In this document: positions 45,507-54,880 of the stretch, in pieces
Position numbering within the stretch: the stretch's first letter is position 1
Layout: each line of letters begins with the position of its first letter
Assembly (NCBI RefSeq): GCF_009696605.1
Contig: NZ_VULR01000006.1
Span: 62,001-126,000 of the forward strand
DNA from: Anaerosalibacter bizertensis
GTDB lineage: Bacteria > Bacillota > Clostridia > Tissierellales > Sporanaerobacteraceae
Direction of reading: 5' to 3'
Length of the DNA stretch: 64,000 nucleotides
Program-made: the position numbers and the translations under genes
Notes under the pieces: model-generated
Database searches by the model: none
Seen by the model: the letters and a program-made list of their open reading frames with translations, nothing else
What the model was told of the DNA's origin: nothing

Positions 45507-45519
45507 AGAGGAGAATATT

Positions 45520-45969
45520 ATGGATAGATTAAATAAAAAGGAATATGAAAAATATGCAGATAAGAAGATTCCAAAACCTACATATTTTAAAAATATATTT
45601 TGGGCTTTTGTTGTAGGTGGATTGATATGTACAATAGGGCAGTTAATTAGAAATTGGCTTTTTTCAAGGGGATTAAATGAAAAACAGGTAGCTGCAGGAA
45701 CTTCTATAACATTAGTGTTTATTGGTTCTTTCTTAACTGGTATTGGAGTTTATGATAGACTAGGTAAGGTTGCAGGTGCAGGTTCAGCAGTACCTATTAC
45801 TGGATTTGCCAATTCTATAGTATCCCCAGCTATGGAGCATAAAAGGGAAGGCTATATTTTTGGAGTAGCAGCTAAGATGTTTATAATAGCAGGACCAGTT
45901 TTGGTATATGGAGTAGGAAGTTCTATTTTAGTTGGGATAGTTTATCTATTGTTTGGAGGTGGAAGATAA
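45520..45969 (+). CDS. spoVAC: Stage V sporulation protein AC
   Basis: A 149-residue membrane protein with the family's opening KKEYEKYADKKIPKPTYFKN and Gly-rich helices (FVVGGLICTIGQLI, GVYDRLGKVAGAGSAVPITGF). SpoVAC acts as a mechanosensitive channel that releases dipicolinic acid in germination. RBS is GAGAGGAGA. It overlaps the upstream-extended frame of spoVAD but not the chosen spoVAD start. Confidence 0.93.
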   Translation: MDRLNKKEYEKYADKKIPKPTYFKNIFWAFVVGGLICTIGQLIRNWLFSRGLNEKQVAAGTSITLVFIGSFLTGIGVYDRLGKVAGAGSAVPITGFANSIVSPAMEHKREGYIFGVAAKMFIIAGPVLVYGVGSSILVGIVYLLFGGGR

Positions 45970-45970
45970 T

Positions 45971-46990
45971 ATGGGATTAAAGAGGGTTGGAAATCAGACA
46001 GTGAAACTTGAAAATCCTCCATCTATTATTAGTACAGCTAGTATTGTAGGACCTAAAGAAGGTGAGGGACCTTTAAAAGAGTACTTTGATATGATTTTAG
46101 AAGATGATCTTTGGGGGACAGAATCTTGGGAAAAATGTGAGAGCAAATTGCAGGAAGAAACAGTAAGGATGGCTTTAACTAATGCAGCATTGTCAGAAAG
46201 TGATATGAATTATCTTTTTTCCGGGGATTTGTTAAATCAAATTATTTCATCTTCCTATTGTGCTAGACAACTAGGCATACCTTATTTTGGTCTCTATGGT
46301 GCATGCTCTACTATGGCTGAGTCATTGAGCTTAGGAGCTATGACTATAGATGGTGGATTTGCAGAAAAGGTTGCCTGTGTAACTTCTAGCCATTTTAGTT
46401 CAGCAGAAAGACAATTTCGCTATCCTCTAGAATTTGGGAACCAGAGACCTTTTTCTGCACAATGGACTGTTACTGGTGCTGGTGCTGCTATATTATCTTC
46501 TTCAGGAGAGGGACCTTTCATTACATATGTAACTACAGGAAAGGTTATTGATCCGGGAATAAAGGATGCAAATAATATGGGAGCAGCTATGGCACCTGCA
46601 GCAGTAGATACTATTTCAAATCATTTTAGAGATACAGGGTATAATCCAGATGATTATGATTTAATAATAACTGGAGATCTAGGTTCTGTAGGTAAATCAA
46701 TAGCCTCTGATCTAATGAAAGAAGAAGGATATGATATATCAGAAGTATTTAATGATAGTGGAGTTAAAATATTTTATCATGAAGAACAGGACACCCACTC
46801 TGGAGGAAGTGGATGTGGCTGTTCAGCGGTAGTGTTTGCTGGCTATGTATATAAGGAGCTTTTGAAAGGAAGTTTAAATAGGGTTCTTTTAATCTCTACA
46901 GGTGCTCTTCATTCTTCTATTAGTACCCAGCAGGGTGAATCTATACCAGGCATAGCACATGCAGTAACTATAAGCAATTCAATAGAGTAG
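45971..46990 (+). CDS. spoVAD: Stage V sporulation protein AD
   Basis: A 339-residue thiolase-fold protein that binds dipicolinic acid on the outer face of the inner spore membrane. Conserved stretches include GLYGACSTMAESLSL (a nucleophile-like Cys in the thiolase position), ERQFRYPLEFGNQRP and the C-terminal GCGCSAVVFAGYVYKELL. The ATG at 45971 has AGGTGGAAG upstream; an ATG 18 bases earlier lies inside spoVAC and has no site. The length is close to the family's about 338. Confidence 0.94.
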   Translation: MGLKRVGNQTVKLENPPSIISTASIVGPKEGEGPLKEYFDMILEDDLWGTESWEKCESKLQEETVRMALTNAALSESDMNYLFSGDLLNQIISSSYCARQLGIPYFGLYGACSTMAESLSLGAMTIDGGFAEKVACVTSSHFSSAERQFRYPLEFGNQRPFSAQWTVTGAGAAILSSSGEGPFITYVTTGKVIDPGIKDANNMGAAMAPAAVDTISNHFRDTGYNPDDYDLIITGDLGSVGKSIASDLMKEEGYDISEVFNDSGVKIFYHEEQDTHSGGSGCGCSAVVFAGYVYKELLKGSLNRVLLISTGALHSSISTQQGESIPGIAHAVTISNSIE

Positions 46991-47002
46991 AGGAGGCTAA
47001 AA

Positions 47003-47359
47003 ATGGATTATCTTAAAGCTTTTATAATTGGTGGGATTATATGTGTTATAGGACAAATTTTAATGGATACTACTAAATTGACTCCTGCTCATATTCTAGT
47101 AATATTTGTTACATCTGGAGTTATACTTACAGCAGTAGGTATATATGAACCTTTAATTAAATATGCTGAAGCAGGAGCCTCCGTACCTTTGCCAGGATTT
47201 GGATATGCTCTTTGTAAGGGGGCTATTGAAGGTGTAAAGAAGAATGGTCTTATAGGAGCTTTTACTGGAGGATTGGAAGCTACTGCTGGAGGTATAGCAG
47301 GAGCAATTATATTTGGATATATTATGTCTGTAGTATCAAATCCTAAAACAAAAGACTAA
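47003..47359 (+). CDS. spoVAE: Stage V sporulation protein AE (AEB type)
   Basis: A 118-residue membrane protein with three to four helices, including the FIIGGIICVIGQIL opening that repeats the SpoVAC pattern and ASVPLPGFGYALCKGAIEGV. It closes the spoVA operon: AEA, AF and lysA-type genes are not present behind it. RBS is AGAGGAGG. The stop codon lies inside a long palindrome that serves as terminator. Confidence 0.92.
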   Translation: MDYLKAFIIGGIICVIGQILMDTTKLTPAHILVIFVTSGVILTAVGIYEPLIKYAEAGASVPLPGFGYALCKGAIEGVKKNGLIGAFTGGLEATAGGIAGAIIFGYIMSVVSNPKTKD

Positions 47360-47390
47360 GGAAATTTCCTTAGTCTTTTGTTTTAGGATT
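47339..47390. terminator. Bidirectional terminator, 52-bp perfect palindrome
   Basis: From 47339 to 47390 each base pairs with its mirror around the centre GAAATTTC. It includes the last codons of spoVAE and lies just before the end of the convergent PBP gene. Both outer arms carry the A/T-rich ACAAAAGACT motif. Confidence 0.8.
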
Positions 47391-47397
47391 ATATTAT

Positions 47398-50271
47398 TTA
47401 GTTCTCGTTGTCTCCTGATTCAGGCTTATCATTTTCTCCAGGTTTTCTATCTCCTTTTCCAGGGTCTGAAGGTTTTTCATTAGGATCTTCTGGTTCTTCA
47501 GGTTTTTCAGGTGGAGTTGTTACATTATCATCTTTCTTATCTTCATTTTTTTCATCTTCATCTTTATCTTTATCTTTATCCTTATCTTCTTCCTCATTAT
47601 CTTCAGGTTCTTCTTCCAACTCCTCATCTTCCTCGTCTTCAGGCTCTTCTTCTGGAATACCTATGTGAGCGCTACAGATTTCACCAGGAACTGTTCCCTG
47701 TACAAATATTTCTGTTATAGTAGTACCAGAACATGATGGACCAGGTAATTTTCCAGATTGAGTACATATCTGAGCACTTACAATACCTTCTGGCCTATCA
47801 AAACTTTTATTTTGCAATCCTTCATGGGCTTTGGTCATTGTATTTCTCCATAGACTAGAAGCCATAGAGCTTCCTTGATTCAATCTAATTGCAGGAGAGT
47901 CATTACCTATCCATACTGCTGATACATAATATGGTGTATATCCAACAAACCAAGCGTCTGCATTTTCTTGAGTAGTACCTGTTTTACCAGCTGTAGTCAT
48001 ATTAGGAATAGCTGCTCTTTTTGCTGTACCATTTGATACAGTAGTTCTTAAAATGTCGGTCATTATATAGGCTACTTGTGGAGATACTACTTTATTTTTC
48101 TTTGGTTGATTGTCTATTAATATATTTCCATTTCTATCTAATATCTTAGTGAAAGCTATAGGTTCTATATAGGTTCCATTGTTTGCAATAGATCCATAGG
48201 CAGCTGTCATTTCTAATGGAGTAAGGCCTTTTGTCATACCACCAAGACCTAAAGCTGCAAGGTTTTCATCATTACTATTTTTATTTTCACTGCGAGATAC
48301 AAAATTATCATCTTCAGGCTTATCTTTATTAACAATTCCCATTCTAGATAGATATTCTATAGAGGTATCTATACCAATGGATTCTAAAGCTTTAACAGAG
48401 TTAACATTTATAGATTGTTCTACAGATTTTCTAACTGGAGTAGGTCCCCAATATCCTTTATACCAGTTAGTTGGCCACAATCTACCAGCTCCATCATAAT
48501 GAGGAGCATCATCAATAGCAGTAGCTGCAGTAAATCCATTATCTAATGCTGGTAAATATACAGCAATAGGCTTTATAGATGAACCAGGTTGTCTAGGAGA
48601 AGATGTAGCCCTATTTAATAGTTTATTACCTTGAATATCTCTTCCGCCTACTAATGCTTTTATTTGACCATTGTGATGATCCATGATTACTGTAGCAGAT
48701 TGAGGTTGAACAACCCCTTCATTACTTCTAAAGAAATAATTATTAGCTATAATTAAATTACCATTCCCATCTATTGAATAAAAATCTTTATTTTCAGCTA
48801 AAAAATTCTTAGAAATGATTATTTCTTTATTTTCTCCAATGCTGTATGCATCTTCGCTAATGGCTAAAGAACCTACTGTATGAGTAACTAAATTTCTCTT
48901 GTCATTAATAGTATAATAATCAGCAATATCAATACTTTTTGTATAAGGATTAAATTTCTTATTGTTGATTATTAAATTATCATTTTCAAGTTGAAAAGTA
49001 CCTTTTTCAATTTTTAGATTGAAGTTTTCGTCAAATAAATTTTCTTGATTATAATATATGATGTTATTTCTATCATCTCTAATATTTCTATTTCCGTCTA
49101 AAGACCAGCTTATTAGTACAGGTTTTCCTGATCCACCTGGATTTCCAAATAGTATCTCTGTAAAGTTTCTATATACTTCCTCTATTTTATGTTGCATTTC
49201 TATATCCATAGTAGAATAAATTTTCAAACCACCAGTGTATAATTCTTTTTCTGCTTCTTCTTTTGTATAGCCAAGCTTTTCAACTAGGGCATCAATGGCT
49301 TGAGATTTAACAAAATCATTAAAATAGGAAGAAATACCTTTTATCTTCTTTTCTCCAGGTTTTAAGTCTTTTTTAACATCTTCATTTAGGGCTTGATTGT
49401 ATTCTTCATTTGAAATATAACCTAATTCTTTCATTTTCATAAGCACTACTTTTTGACGTTTTACAGCTTCTTCGTTATATACAGCAATATACTTTTCACC
49501 TAATATATCAATTTGTCCAACTTCAATATTGCTATTGCTATCGAAGTTTTCAGGTTTAACTGTTTTATAAGGTGGATATTTTGATGGACTTTTGACTATT
49601 CCTGCAAGAAGAGCACTTTCTGCAACAGTCAAGTCCTCTACATCTTTTGAAAAATAAGTTTGTGAAGCTTCTTGTACACCATAAGCTCCTTGGCCTAGAT
49701 ATATCCTATTTAAATATGCTTCAAGTATTTGATCTTTTGTAAGAGCTTTTTCTAATTGGAGTGCTATATAAGCTTCTTTTATTTTTCTGTCTAACTTTTT
49801 TTCATTAGTTAGATAGAGATTTCTAGCTAGCTGTTGAGTTATAGTACTAGCACCTCTTACTGTAGATTTTGCTCGAATATTATCTACAACAGCACTCATA
49901 ATACCTTTTGGATCTACTCCCATATGCTTTTCAAATCTTTCATCTTCAATGGAAACAAATGCATCTTGTAAATGTTTAGGTATTTTTTCTAGATCTACAA
50001 TTGTTCTATATTCTTCTGTTTGAATTTTTTCTATGACCTTTCCATTTTCATCTAAGATGAAAGAAGTTTGATTTAGTAGTGCTTCTATATTTGAAGGTTC
50101 TATATCTGGTGCATCTTTCGCAATAGCTATCACAATGCCAGTTACAGCACCGATTGATACTACTACAGCTATTAGTAAAACTAATAAAAATATTTTAAAT
50201 TTACTTCTTTTCTTGGTTGTTTCTTTTTTGCTTTTTTCATTTTTTGTTCTTCTTTTATTGCTTTCTGACAT
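47398..50271 (-). CDS. Class A penicillin-binding protein (PBP1A-like)
   Basis: A 957-residue bifunctional enzyme that polymerises and cross-links peptidoglycan. A basic cytoplasmic tail precedes TM (about 25-51). The glycosyltransferase domain has EDERFEKH (catalytic Glu at about 109-111) and RGASTITQQLARN. The transpeptidase domain has the catalytic Ser in PGSSIKP (about 566), SxN-like SINVNS and KTGTT (about 761). Between them is a roughly 140-residue insert (about 385-520) of short beta-rich, Asn/Asp-rich repeats. After the enzyme core comes a long Glu/Asp/Lys and Pro-rich tail. ATG at 50271 follows AAGGAGG. It is convergent with spoVA. Confidence 0.93.
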   Translation of the reverse strand: MSESNKRRTKNEKSKKETTKKRSKFKIFLLVLLIAVVVSIGAVTGIVIAIAKDAPDIEPSNIEALLNQTSFILDENGKVIEKIQTEEYRTIVDLEKIPKHLQDAFVSIEDERFEKHMGVDPKGIMSAVVDNIRAKSTVRGASTITQQLARNLYLTNEKKLDRKIKEAYIALQLEKALTKDQILEAYLNRIYLGQGAYGVQEASQTYFSKDVEDLTVAESALLAGIVKSPSKYPPYKTVKPENFDSNSNIEVGQIDILGEKYIAVYNEEAVKRQKVVLMKMKELGYISNEEYNQALNEDVKKDLKPGEKKIKGISSYFNDFVKSQAIDALVEKLGYTKEEAEKELYTGGLKIYSTMDIEMQHKIEEVYRNFTEILFGNPGGSGKPVLISWSLDGNRNIRDDRNNIIYYNQENLFDENFNLKIEKGTFQLENDNLIINNKKFNPYTKSIDIADYYTINDKRNLVTHTVGSLAISEDAYSIGENKEIIISKNFLAENKDFYSIDGNGNLIIANNYFFRSNEGVVQPQSATVIMDHHNGQIKALVGGRDIQGNKLLNRATSSPRQPGSSIKPIAVYLPALDNGFTAATAIDDAPHYDGAGRLWPTNWYKGYWGPTPVRKSVEQSINVNSVKALESIGIDTSIEYLSRMGIVNKDKPEDDNFVSRSENKNSNDENLAALGLGGMTKGLTPLEMTAAYGSIANNGTYIEPIAFTKILDRNGNILIDNQPKKNKVVSPQVAYIMTDILRTTVSNGTAKRAAIPNMTTAGKTGTTQENADAWFVGYTPYYVSAVWIGNDSPAIRLNQGSSMASSLWRNTMTKAHEGLQNKSFDRPEGIVSAQICTQSGKLPGPSCSGTTITEIFVQGTVPGEICSAHIGIPEEEPEDEEDEELEEEPEDNEEEDKDKDKDKDEDEKNEDKKDDNVTTPPEKPEEPEDPNEKPSDPGKGDRKPGENDKPESGDNEN

Positions 50272-50442
50272 TAAAATACCTCCTTAAATGGGAAAAAAGG
50301 TAAAATAATAAGTTAATTATAACATATAAATTATTCCTTGTTAACTTATAGTATTTTACTATAATCATTATAATATATTTTTACTATAAATACACACTTT
50401 AAACTATCAATATGCATATATTATATATGAGGGGGGCTTTTT

Positions 50443-51087
50443 TTGAAACATTTTTTTAAAAGAAATAAACATATTATATGGATAGTTTTAGTAGTTTTCA
50501 TTGGAATATACATATTTAGATATATTGACAAAAATATTAAACCTACACTAGTAGCTATATCAGAAATTAAAGCAAAAGCTATAGCTAATCAAGTGATAAA
50601 TGATTCTGTTAATTTGAAAATAAATGATGATATAGATTATAAAGATTTAATATTTGTTAGATATGATGATAATGGAAGGGTTACTTTGATGCAAGCAAAT
50701 ACTATAATTATGAACGATATATCTTCAGAAGTTGCTTCAGAAGTTCAAAAACAATTGGAAAAAGTTTCAGAATCAGAAGTAGATGTACCACTAAGAAATG
50801 CATTTGATACACAACTTTTAAAATTACCTAGTATCAATATGAAAATGGTACCTGAAGGAACAGTTTATGTAGATTTTGCAACTGAATTTCAAGAATCAGG
50901 TATCAATCAAACTAGACATAGGATTTATTTAATTGTAGAGGCTAATATTAAAATTATTGTACCTTTGGTTTCAGAAGAAGTTAAAATTAGCACTAATGTA
51001 CCAATTGCAGAAACCATAATAATAGGTGACGTCCCAGATCAATATATAAATGTTCCAAGGGATGAAGTACTTAGAGTAGTTAAATAA
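50443..51087 (+). CDS. yunB: Sporulation protein YunB
   Basis: A 214-residue protein with one N-terminal membrane helix (about 11-28) and a soluble domain facing the intermembrane space. It has the YunB pattern: a KAxAxANxxIN opening (IKAKAIANQVINDSV) and conserved LMQANTIIMNDISSEV, VPLRNAFDTQLL and INQTRHRIYLIVEANIKIIVPL. YunB is a mother-cell sporulation protein of uncertain role. The start is a TTG at 50443 after GAGGGGGG. It is monocistronic as far as can be seen. Confidence 0.87.
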   Translation: MKHFFKRNKHIIWIVLVVFIGIYIFRYIDKNIKPTLVAISEIKAKAIANQVINDSVNLKINDDIDYKDLIFVRYDDNGRVTLMQANTIIMNDISSEVASEVQKQLEKVSESEVDVPLRNAFDTQLLKLPSINMKMVPEGTVYVDFATEFQESGINQTRHRIYLIVEANIKIIVPLVSEEVKISTNVPIAETIIIGDVPDQYINVPRDEVLRVVK

Positions 51088-51131
51088 TGTGAAAAGAAAC
51101 AAAATATATAGTATAATATTATAAAGAATAT

Positions 51132-52433
51132 ATGGATGGTGATATGGTGATTTTAACTGAAGAGTCAAAAGAGAGAATATTGGTTGTCGGAATAGATTTA
51201 GGAGAAAAGGATTTTGATATAGAGGATTCTATGAAAGAATTGGAAGAGCTTGTGGAGGCAGCTAATGGTCAAGTGATAGAAAGAATTGTTCAAAGAAGAG
51301 AAAAAATCAATGCAGCTTACTATATAGGAAAAGGAAAGGCAAATGAGATAAAAAATTATTGTTATGAACTAAATATAGATACTGTAGTATTCAATGATGA
51401 GCTTTCACCGGCTCAAATAAAAAATCTAGAGAATATAATAGAAAGAAAGATAATAGATAGAACCAATTTAATTTTAGATATATTTGCTAAAAGGGCAAGT
51501 TCTAAAGAAGGACAACTTCAAGTAGAATTAGCTCAACTTAAGTATAGACTTCCTAGACTTGTAGGCCTCAGAGATTATCTATCTAGAGAAGGTGGAGGTA
51601 TAGGTACTAGAGGTCCTGGAGAACAAAAGTTAGAAACGGATAGACGCCATATTTTAAGGGAAATTGACAATATTGAAAAACAATTAAAAGATATAAAAAG
51701 GACTAGAGATGTAAAAAGGAAAAGAAGAGAAAAAACTCAACTTCCTATAGTAGCGTTAGTAGGCTATACAAATGCAGGTAAATCTACACTTTTAAATAAA
51801 ATAATTGAACTAAATGAAAATTATGATGAAGGGAAAAAAGTATTCGTATATGATATGCTTTTTGCCACATTAGATACATCCCTTAGAAAAGGTAGATTAC
51901 CTAATGGTCAGTCTTTTTTGATAACTGATACAGTAGGTTTTGTTAGCAAACTTCCTACTGATTTAGTAGAGGCTTTCAAAGGTACTTTAGAAGAGGTAAA
52001 GTATGCAGATTTACTCCTTCATGTAGTGGATGCTTCAAACAAAAATTTAGATCTTCAAATGGCAACAACTTACAATATATTGAAAGATTTAAAAGTAATA
52101 GATAAACCAATTATTACAGTATTTAATAAAATGGATAAAGTAGAAGATAGACAATTAATATATGATACTAAATATGTTGATAAAAAAATATTTACATCTG
52201 CAAAGAATGGAAAAAATATAGATAAACTGTTGGATATGATACAAGAAAATCTACCTATAAATTATATAGATACTACCTTAGTTATTCCATATGATAAACA
52301 AGATGTATTATCCCATATATTGGATAATTACAATGTGGAATATATTGAACATAAGGAAGAAGGCACAGAGATAAAGGTGGAACTAAGTAGTATTGATTAT
52401 GAAAAGTATTTTAATTACATTAAAAACAGGTGA
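51132..52433 (+). CDS. hflX: GTPase HflX
   Basis: A 433-residue ribosome-associated GTPase that splits stalled or hibernating 70S ribosomes. The N-terminal HflX domain (about 15-185) contains YYIGKGKANEI and GTRGPGEQKLETDRR. The G domain (about 205-370) has G1 GYTNAGKST, G3 DTVGF and G4 NKMD. The start is ambiguous: ATG 51132 and ATG 51144 are in frame, and GGATGG gives better spacing to 51144. The next gene begins six bases after the stop. The protein is complete. Confidence 0.93.
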   Translation: MDGDMVILTEESKERILVVGIDLGEKDFDIEDSMKELEELVEAANGQVIERIVQRREKINAAYYIGKGKANEIKNYCYELNIDTVVFNDELSPAQIKNLENIIERKIIDRTNLILDIFAKRASSKEGQLQVELAQLKYRLPRLVGLRDYLSREGGGIGTRGPGEQKLETDRRHILREIDNIEKQLKDIKRTRDVKRKRREKTQLPIVALVGYTNAGKSTLLNKIIELNENYDEGKKVFVYDMLFATLDTSLRKGRLPNGQSFLITDTVGFVSKLPTDLVEAFKGTLEEVKYADLLLHVVDASNKNLDLQMATTYNILKDLKVIDKPIITVFNKMDKVEDRQLIYDTKYVDKKIFTSAKNGKNIDKLLDMIQENLPINYIDTTLVIPYDKQDVLSHILDNYNVEYIEHKEEGTEIKVELSSIDYEKYFNYIKNR

Positions 52434-52439
52434 TATATT

Positions 52440-53102
52440 GTGATGGAAAGAACTCTTTGGAAAGATATTTCTAAAATTGAAGATTATTTTATAACTTATT
52501 TATTATACAAAGAGGGCAAACCTATAGAAAGTATTGCCCTCATAAGAAGAATGTCTAAACAAGAAGTTGAAAAGGATATTATAAAAAGTAAAATATTTTT
52601 GTCAAAGGATTCAAAAAAAGAAATTAGAGAAGATAGGTTGGTAAAGATCATAAGCTTACCTAAAAAAGATAGGATTTTGTATTTAAAGGATATAAAAGAA
52701 GAAGAAAAGAATAAATTGTCTGATGAAATATACAATAGATATATTAAATTTAAAAATCAAGAGGATAGAATTATACTTATCTGGCTTATAGGTGAGCTTA
52801 ATGAAGAAAGATTTCTTCCCTTTTTAAGAATGGAACTGAGAAGTAAAAATGTAAACTATAGAAGGTTAGCTTGCTCTGCACTAGGTAAGATGGGGAATAA
52901 AGGAGCAAAACCTTGGCTCGAAGCAACTTTAAAAGATGAAAATCCCCAAGTGAGACAATATGCAGTAAAAGCTTTATCAGAAATTGGAGATTCCCATACT
53001 TTAGAATTGTTAAGAGAAGTTGTTTTAACAGATGAAAAAGAATATGTAAAAAGGGCAGCTAAACAATCTATTAAAGAAATAAAAAATAAATTGAAAAATT
53101 AG
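52440..53102 (+). CDS. HEAT-repeat protein
   Basis: A 220-residue protein. The N-terminal half (about 1-95) looks like a helical wing-type domain containing RRMSKQEVEKDIIKSKIFLSKDSKK. The C-terminal half (about 105-215) holds three HEAT repeats, for example RRLACSALGKMGNKGAKPWL and VRQYAVKALSEIGDSHTLEL. HEAT repeats make protein-protein contacts. It is six bases behind hflX and probably cotranscribed, which may link it to ribosome rescue. An ATG three bases inside (52443) is an equally good start. Confidence 0.75.
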   Translation: MMERTLWKDISKIEDYFITYLLYKEGKPIESIALIRRMSKQEVEKDIIKSKIFLSKDSKKEIREDRLVKIISLPKKDRILYLKDIKEEEKNKLSDEIYNRYIKFKNQEDRIILIWLIGELNEERFLPFLRMELRSKNVNYRRLACSALGKMGNKGAKPWLEATLKDENPQVRQYAVKALSEIGDSHTLELLREVVLTDEKEYVKRAAKQSIKEIKNKLKN

Positions 53103-53221
53103 GATTAATAATAAAAGTATTACATAAGATATATTAAGAAGGCTTTTAGGAAAAGTATTTTCAGAAAAATGTTGAAATTCAATTAAATCTAATGTATCAT
53201 TAAATATAAGAGAAAGGGAGG

Positions 53222-53674
53222 TTGATGCCAATGATAATAAGAAAATGTGCTGGCGGTATAGTTTTCCACAATAATAAGGTGTTTATTTTAAAAAATGATA
53301 AAGGTCACTGGGTATTACCAAAAGGGAAAATTCGTAACGGTTCTCTAGCAGTGGAGACGGCCCTAAAGCGTGTAAAGGTTGAAGGGGGCGTTGAAGGAAC
53401 AATAATTTCTACTGCAGGAGAAACTAGTTACGAATTTTATTCTTTATCGAGAAAACAACCTGTGTACAATTTTATCACTTGGTACATTATGGAGTCTCAA
53501 TCTGATGTATTTAAAATAAACAGAGATTTAGGCTTCCAAGATGGAGGTTTCTTCCCTATTGAAGAGGCTATGGAAAAAATAACTCATAATCAAGATAAAT
53601 CACTTGTAAACCTTTCCTTTAAAAAATATTTAGAAATAAAAGAAATGGATGAAATTAAAGAAGTTTATGTCTAA
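53222..53674 (+). CDS. Nudix-fold protein with a degenerate Nudix box
   Basis: A 150-residue single-domain protein with the Nudix beta-alpha-beta outline, opening CAGGIVFHNNKVFILKNDKGHWVLPKG. The Nudix box normally reads G-x5-E-x7-R-E-U-x-E-E-x-G-U. Here the region G-KIRNG-S-LAVETAL-K-R-V-K-V-E-G-G-V keeps both Gly and only the last Glu. The first Glu is Ser, Arg is Lys, and two metal-binding Glu are Arg and Val. It probably does not hydrolyse nucleoside diphosphates and may act as a sensor or binding protein. Start is GTG/ATG near 53222-53231 behind AGGGAGG. Confidence 0.75.
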   Translation: MMPMIIRKCAGGIVFHNNKVFILKNDKGHWVLPKGKIRNGSLAVETALKRVKVEGGVEGTIISTAGETSYEFYSLSRKQPVYNFITWYIMESQSDVFKINRDLGFQDGGFFPIEEAMEKITHNQDKSLVNLSFKKYLEIKEMDEIKEVYV

Positions 53675-53700
53675 GGGTAGCTTGCTACCCTTAATTTTTT
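53672..53700 (+). terminator. Intrinsic terminator after the Nudix protein
   Basis: TAAGGGTAGC (53672-53681) pairs with GCTACCCTTA (53684-53693), overlaps the stop codon and runs into T. Confidence 0.85.
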
Positions 53701-53756
53701 TGAAATTAATGATATAATTGGTAGTATATAAGGACAATACAGGAAAGGTGATAAGT

Positions 53757-54404
53757 ATGAAAACTAGATATAGAACTATATATAAAATGGGTGAAGATGA
53801 AATTTTAATAAAGAAGTCTAGATTTATTGGATATGCAATGCCTGTTGAAACAGAAGATGAAGCTATAAAATTTATTGAAGAAATTAAAACTAAACATAGA
53901 GATGCAACCCATAATGTCTATGCCTATGTTTTAGGAGAGGATAATAATATTCAAAGATATAGTGATGACGGGGAACCTAGTGGCACTGCAGGAATACCAG
54001 CTTTAGAAGTTATAAAAAAAGAAGATTTAAGGAATGTGGCTGTAGTAGTTACTAGATATTTTGGTGGTAAGAAATTAGGGACTGGAGGACTTATAAGAGC
54101 ATATACAAAAGGTGCTAAGATTGGTTTGGAAGCTGGAGTTATAATAGATAAAATACTTTTTAGAAAAGTGAAAGTCAGGATTGATTATACCCTTTATGGT
54201 ATGGTAGAAAACTATTTAATCAATAAAGGAATATACATAGAAGATACTATTTTTGACGATGCAGTCAATCTTATACTTTATATTGAATATGAGAAAGACG
54301 AAAAATTTAGAGATACTATACGAGAATTAACAAATGGAACTGGTATTATTGATGATATTGGAGAAGAATACCTTTCTATAAGTGATGGAAAAATATTAAA
54401 GTAG
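53757..54404 (+). CDS. YigZ/IMPACT-family protein
   Basis: A 215-residue protein of the UPF0029 (IMPACT) family. The N-terminal domain has the typical KSRFIGYAMPVETEDEA, RDATHNVYAYVLGE and SDDGEPSGTAGIPAL, followed by RYFGGKKLGTGGLIRAY. The C-terminal about 60 residues are the ferredoxin-like DUF1949 domain. Family members bind RNA or ribosomes, but the exact role is unknown. The ATG at 53757 has GGAAAGGTG upstream; the frame is open for 39 further bases without a start signal. Confidence 0.88.
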   Translation: MKTRYRTIYKMGEDEILIKKSRFIGYAMPVETEDEAIKFIEEIKTKHRDATHNVYAYVLGEDNNIQRYSDDGEPSGTAGIPALEVIKKEDLRNVAVVVTRYFGGKKLGTGGLIRAYTKGAKIGLEAGVIIDKILFRKVKVRIDYTLYGMVENYLINKGIYIEDTIFDDAVNLILYIEYEKDEKFRDTIRELTNGTGIIDDIGEEYLSISDGKILK

Positions 54405-54455
54405 TTTAAGATTAAATATACATAGACGGGGTACTTATATAATGGAGGTGTAAAT

Positions 54456-54857
54456 ATGGATAAGATGAACGCATATAAAGAAGAAATGTTGAATAAAAAG
54501 GTTTGGGCTGTAGTAGGCGCAACTCCTAATGAAGAAAAATTTGGATATAAAATTTGGGAAATACTTAAAAAACATAATTATGAAACTTACGGAGTAAATC
54601 CTAAATATGATGAGATAAAAGGGAATAAGGTATATAGTAGTTTGAAGGATATTCCGGTTAAACCTGATGTTATAGATTTTGTAGTTCCACCAAAAGTGAC
54701 TACTACATTTTTTGAAGAGGCTAAAGAATTAGGGATAGAATATCTATGGTTTCAACCAGGAACTTTTGATGAAGATGTGATTAAAAAAGCAGAAGAAATG
54801 GGATTTAAAATATTGTATCATGATTGTGTATTAGCTACATTGAAAGGAAGGGAATAG
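54456..54857 (+). CDS. CoA-binding domain protein (YccU-like)
   Basis: A 133-residue Rossmann-type CoA-binding protein. The opening VWAVVGATPNEEKFGYKIWEIL holds the GxxxxxxKxG nucleotide loop, and VNPKYDEIKGNKVYSSLKDIP and KAEEMGFKILYHDCVL are conserved. Such proteins bind CoA esters and are widespread in Firmicutes, with no defined reaction. The ATG follows AATGGAGGTG. It is monocistronic and ends at a terminator shared with the convergent genes. Confidence 0.85.
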   Translation: MDKMNAYKEEMLNKKVWAVVGATPNEEKFGYKIWEILKKHNYETYGVNPKYDEIKGNKVYSSLKDIPVKPDVIDFVVPPKVTTTFFEEAKELGIEYLWFQPGTFDEDVIKKAEEMGFKILYHDCVLATLKGRE

Positions 54858-54880
54858 GCATTTAAGCCTATTCTTTTTTT
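54852..54880. terminator. Intrinsic terminator between the CoA-binding and TauE/SafE genes
   Basis: GAATAGGC pairs with GCCTATTC and is followed by TTTTTTT on the plus strand. It overlaps the ends of both convergent genes. Confidence 0.8.

Noticed and set aside
47408-47668. Open plus-strand frame rich in Ser, opposite the PBP tail
   Set aside because: It is the mirror image of the acidic Glu/Asp tail codons and has no ribosome binding site or known motif.
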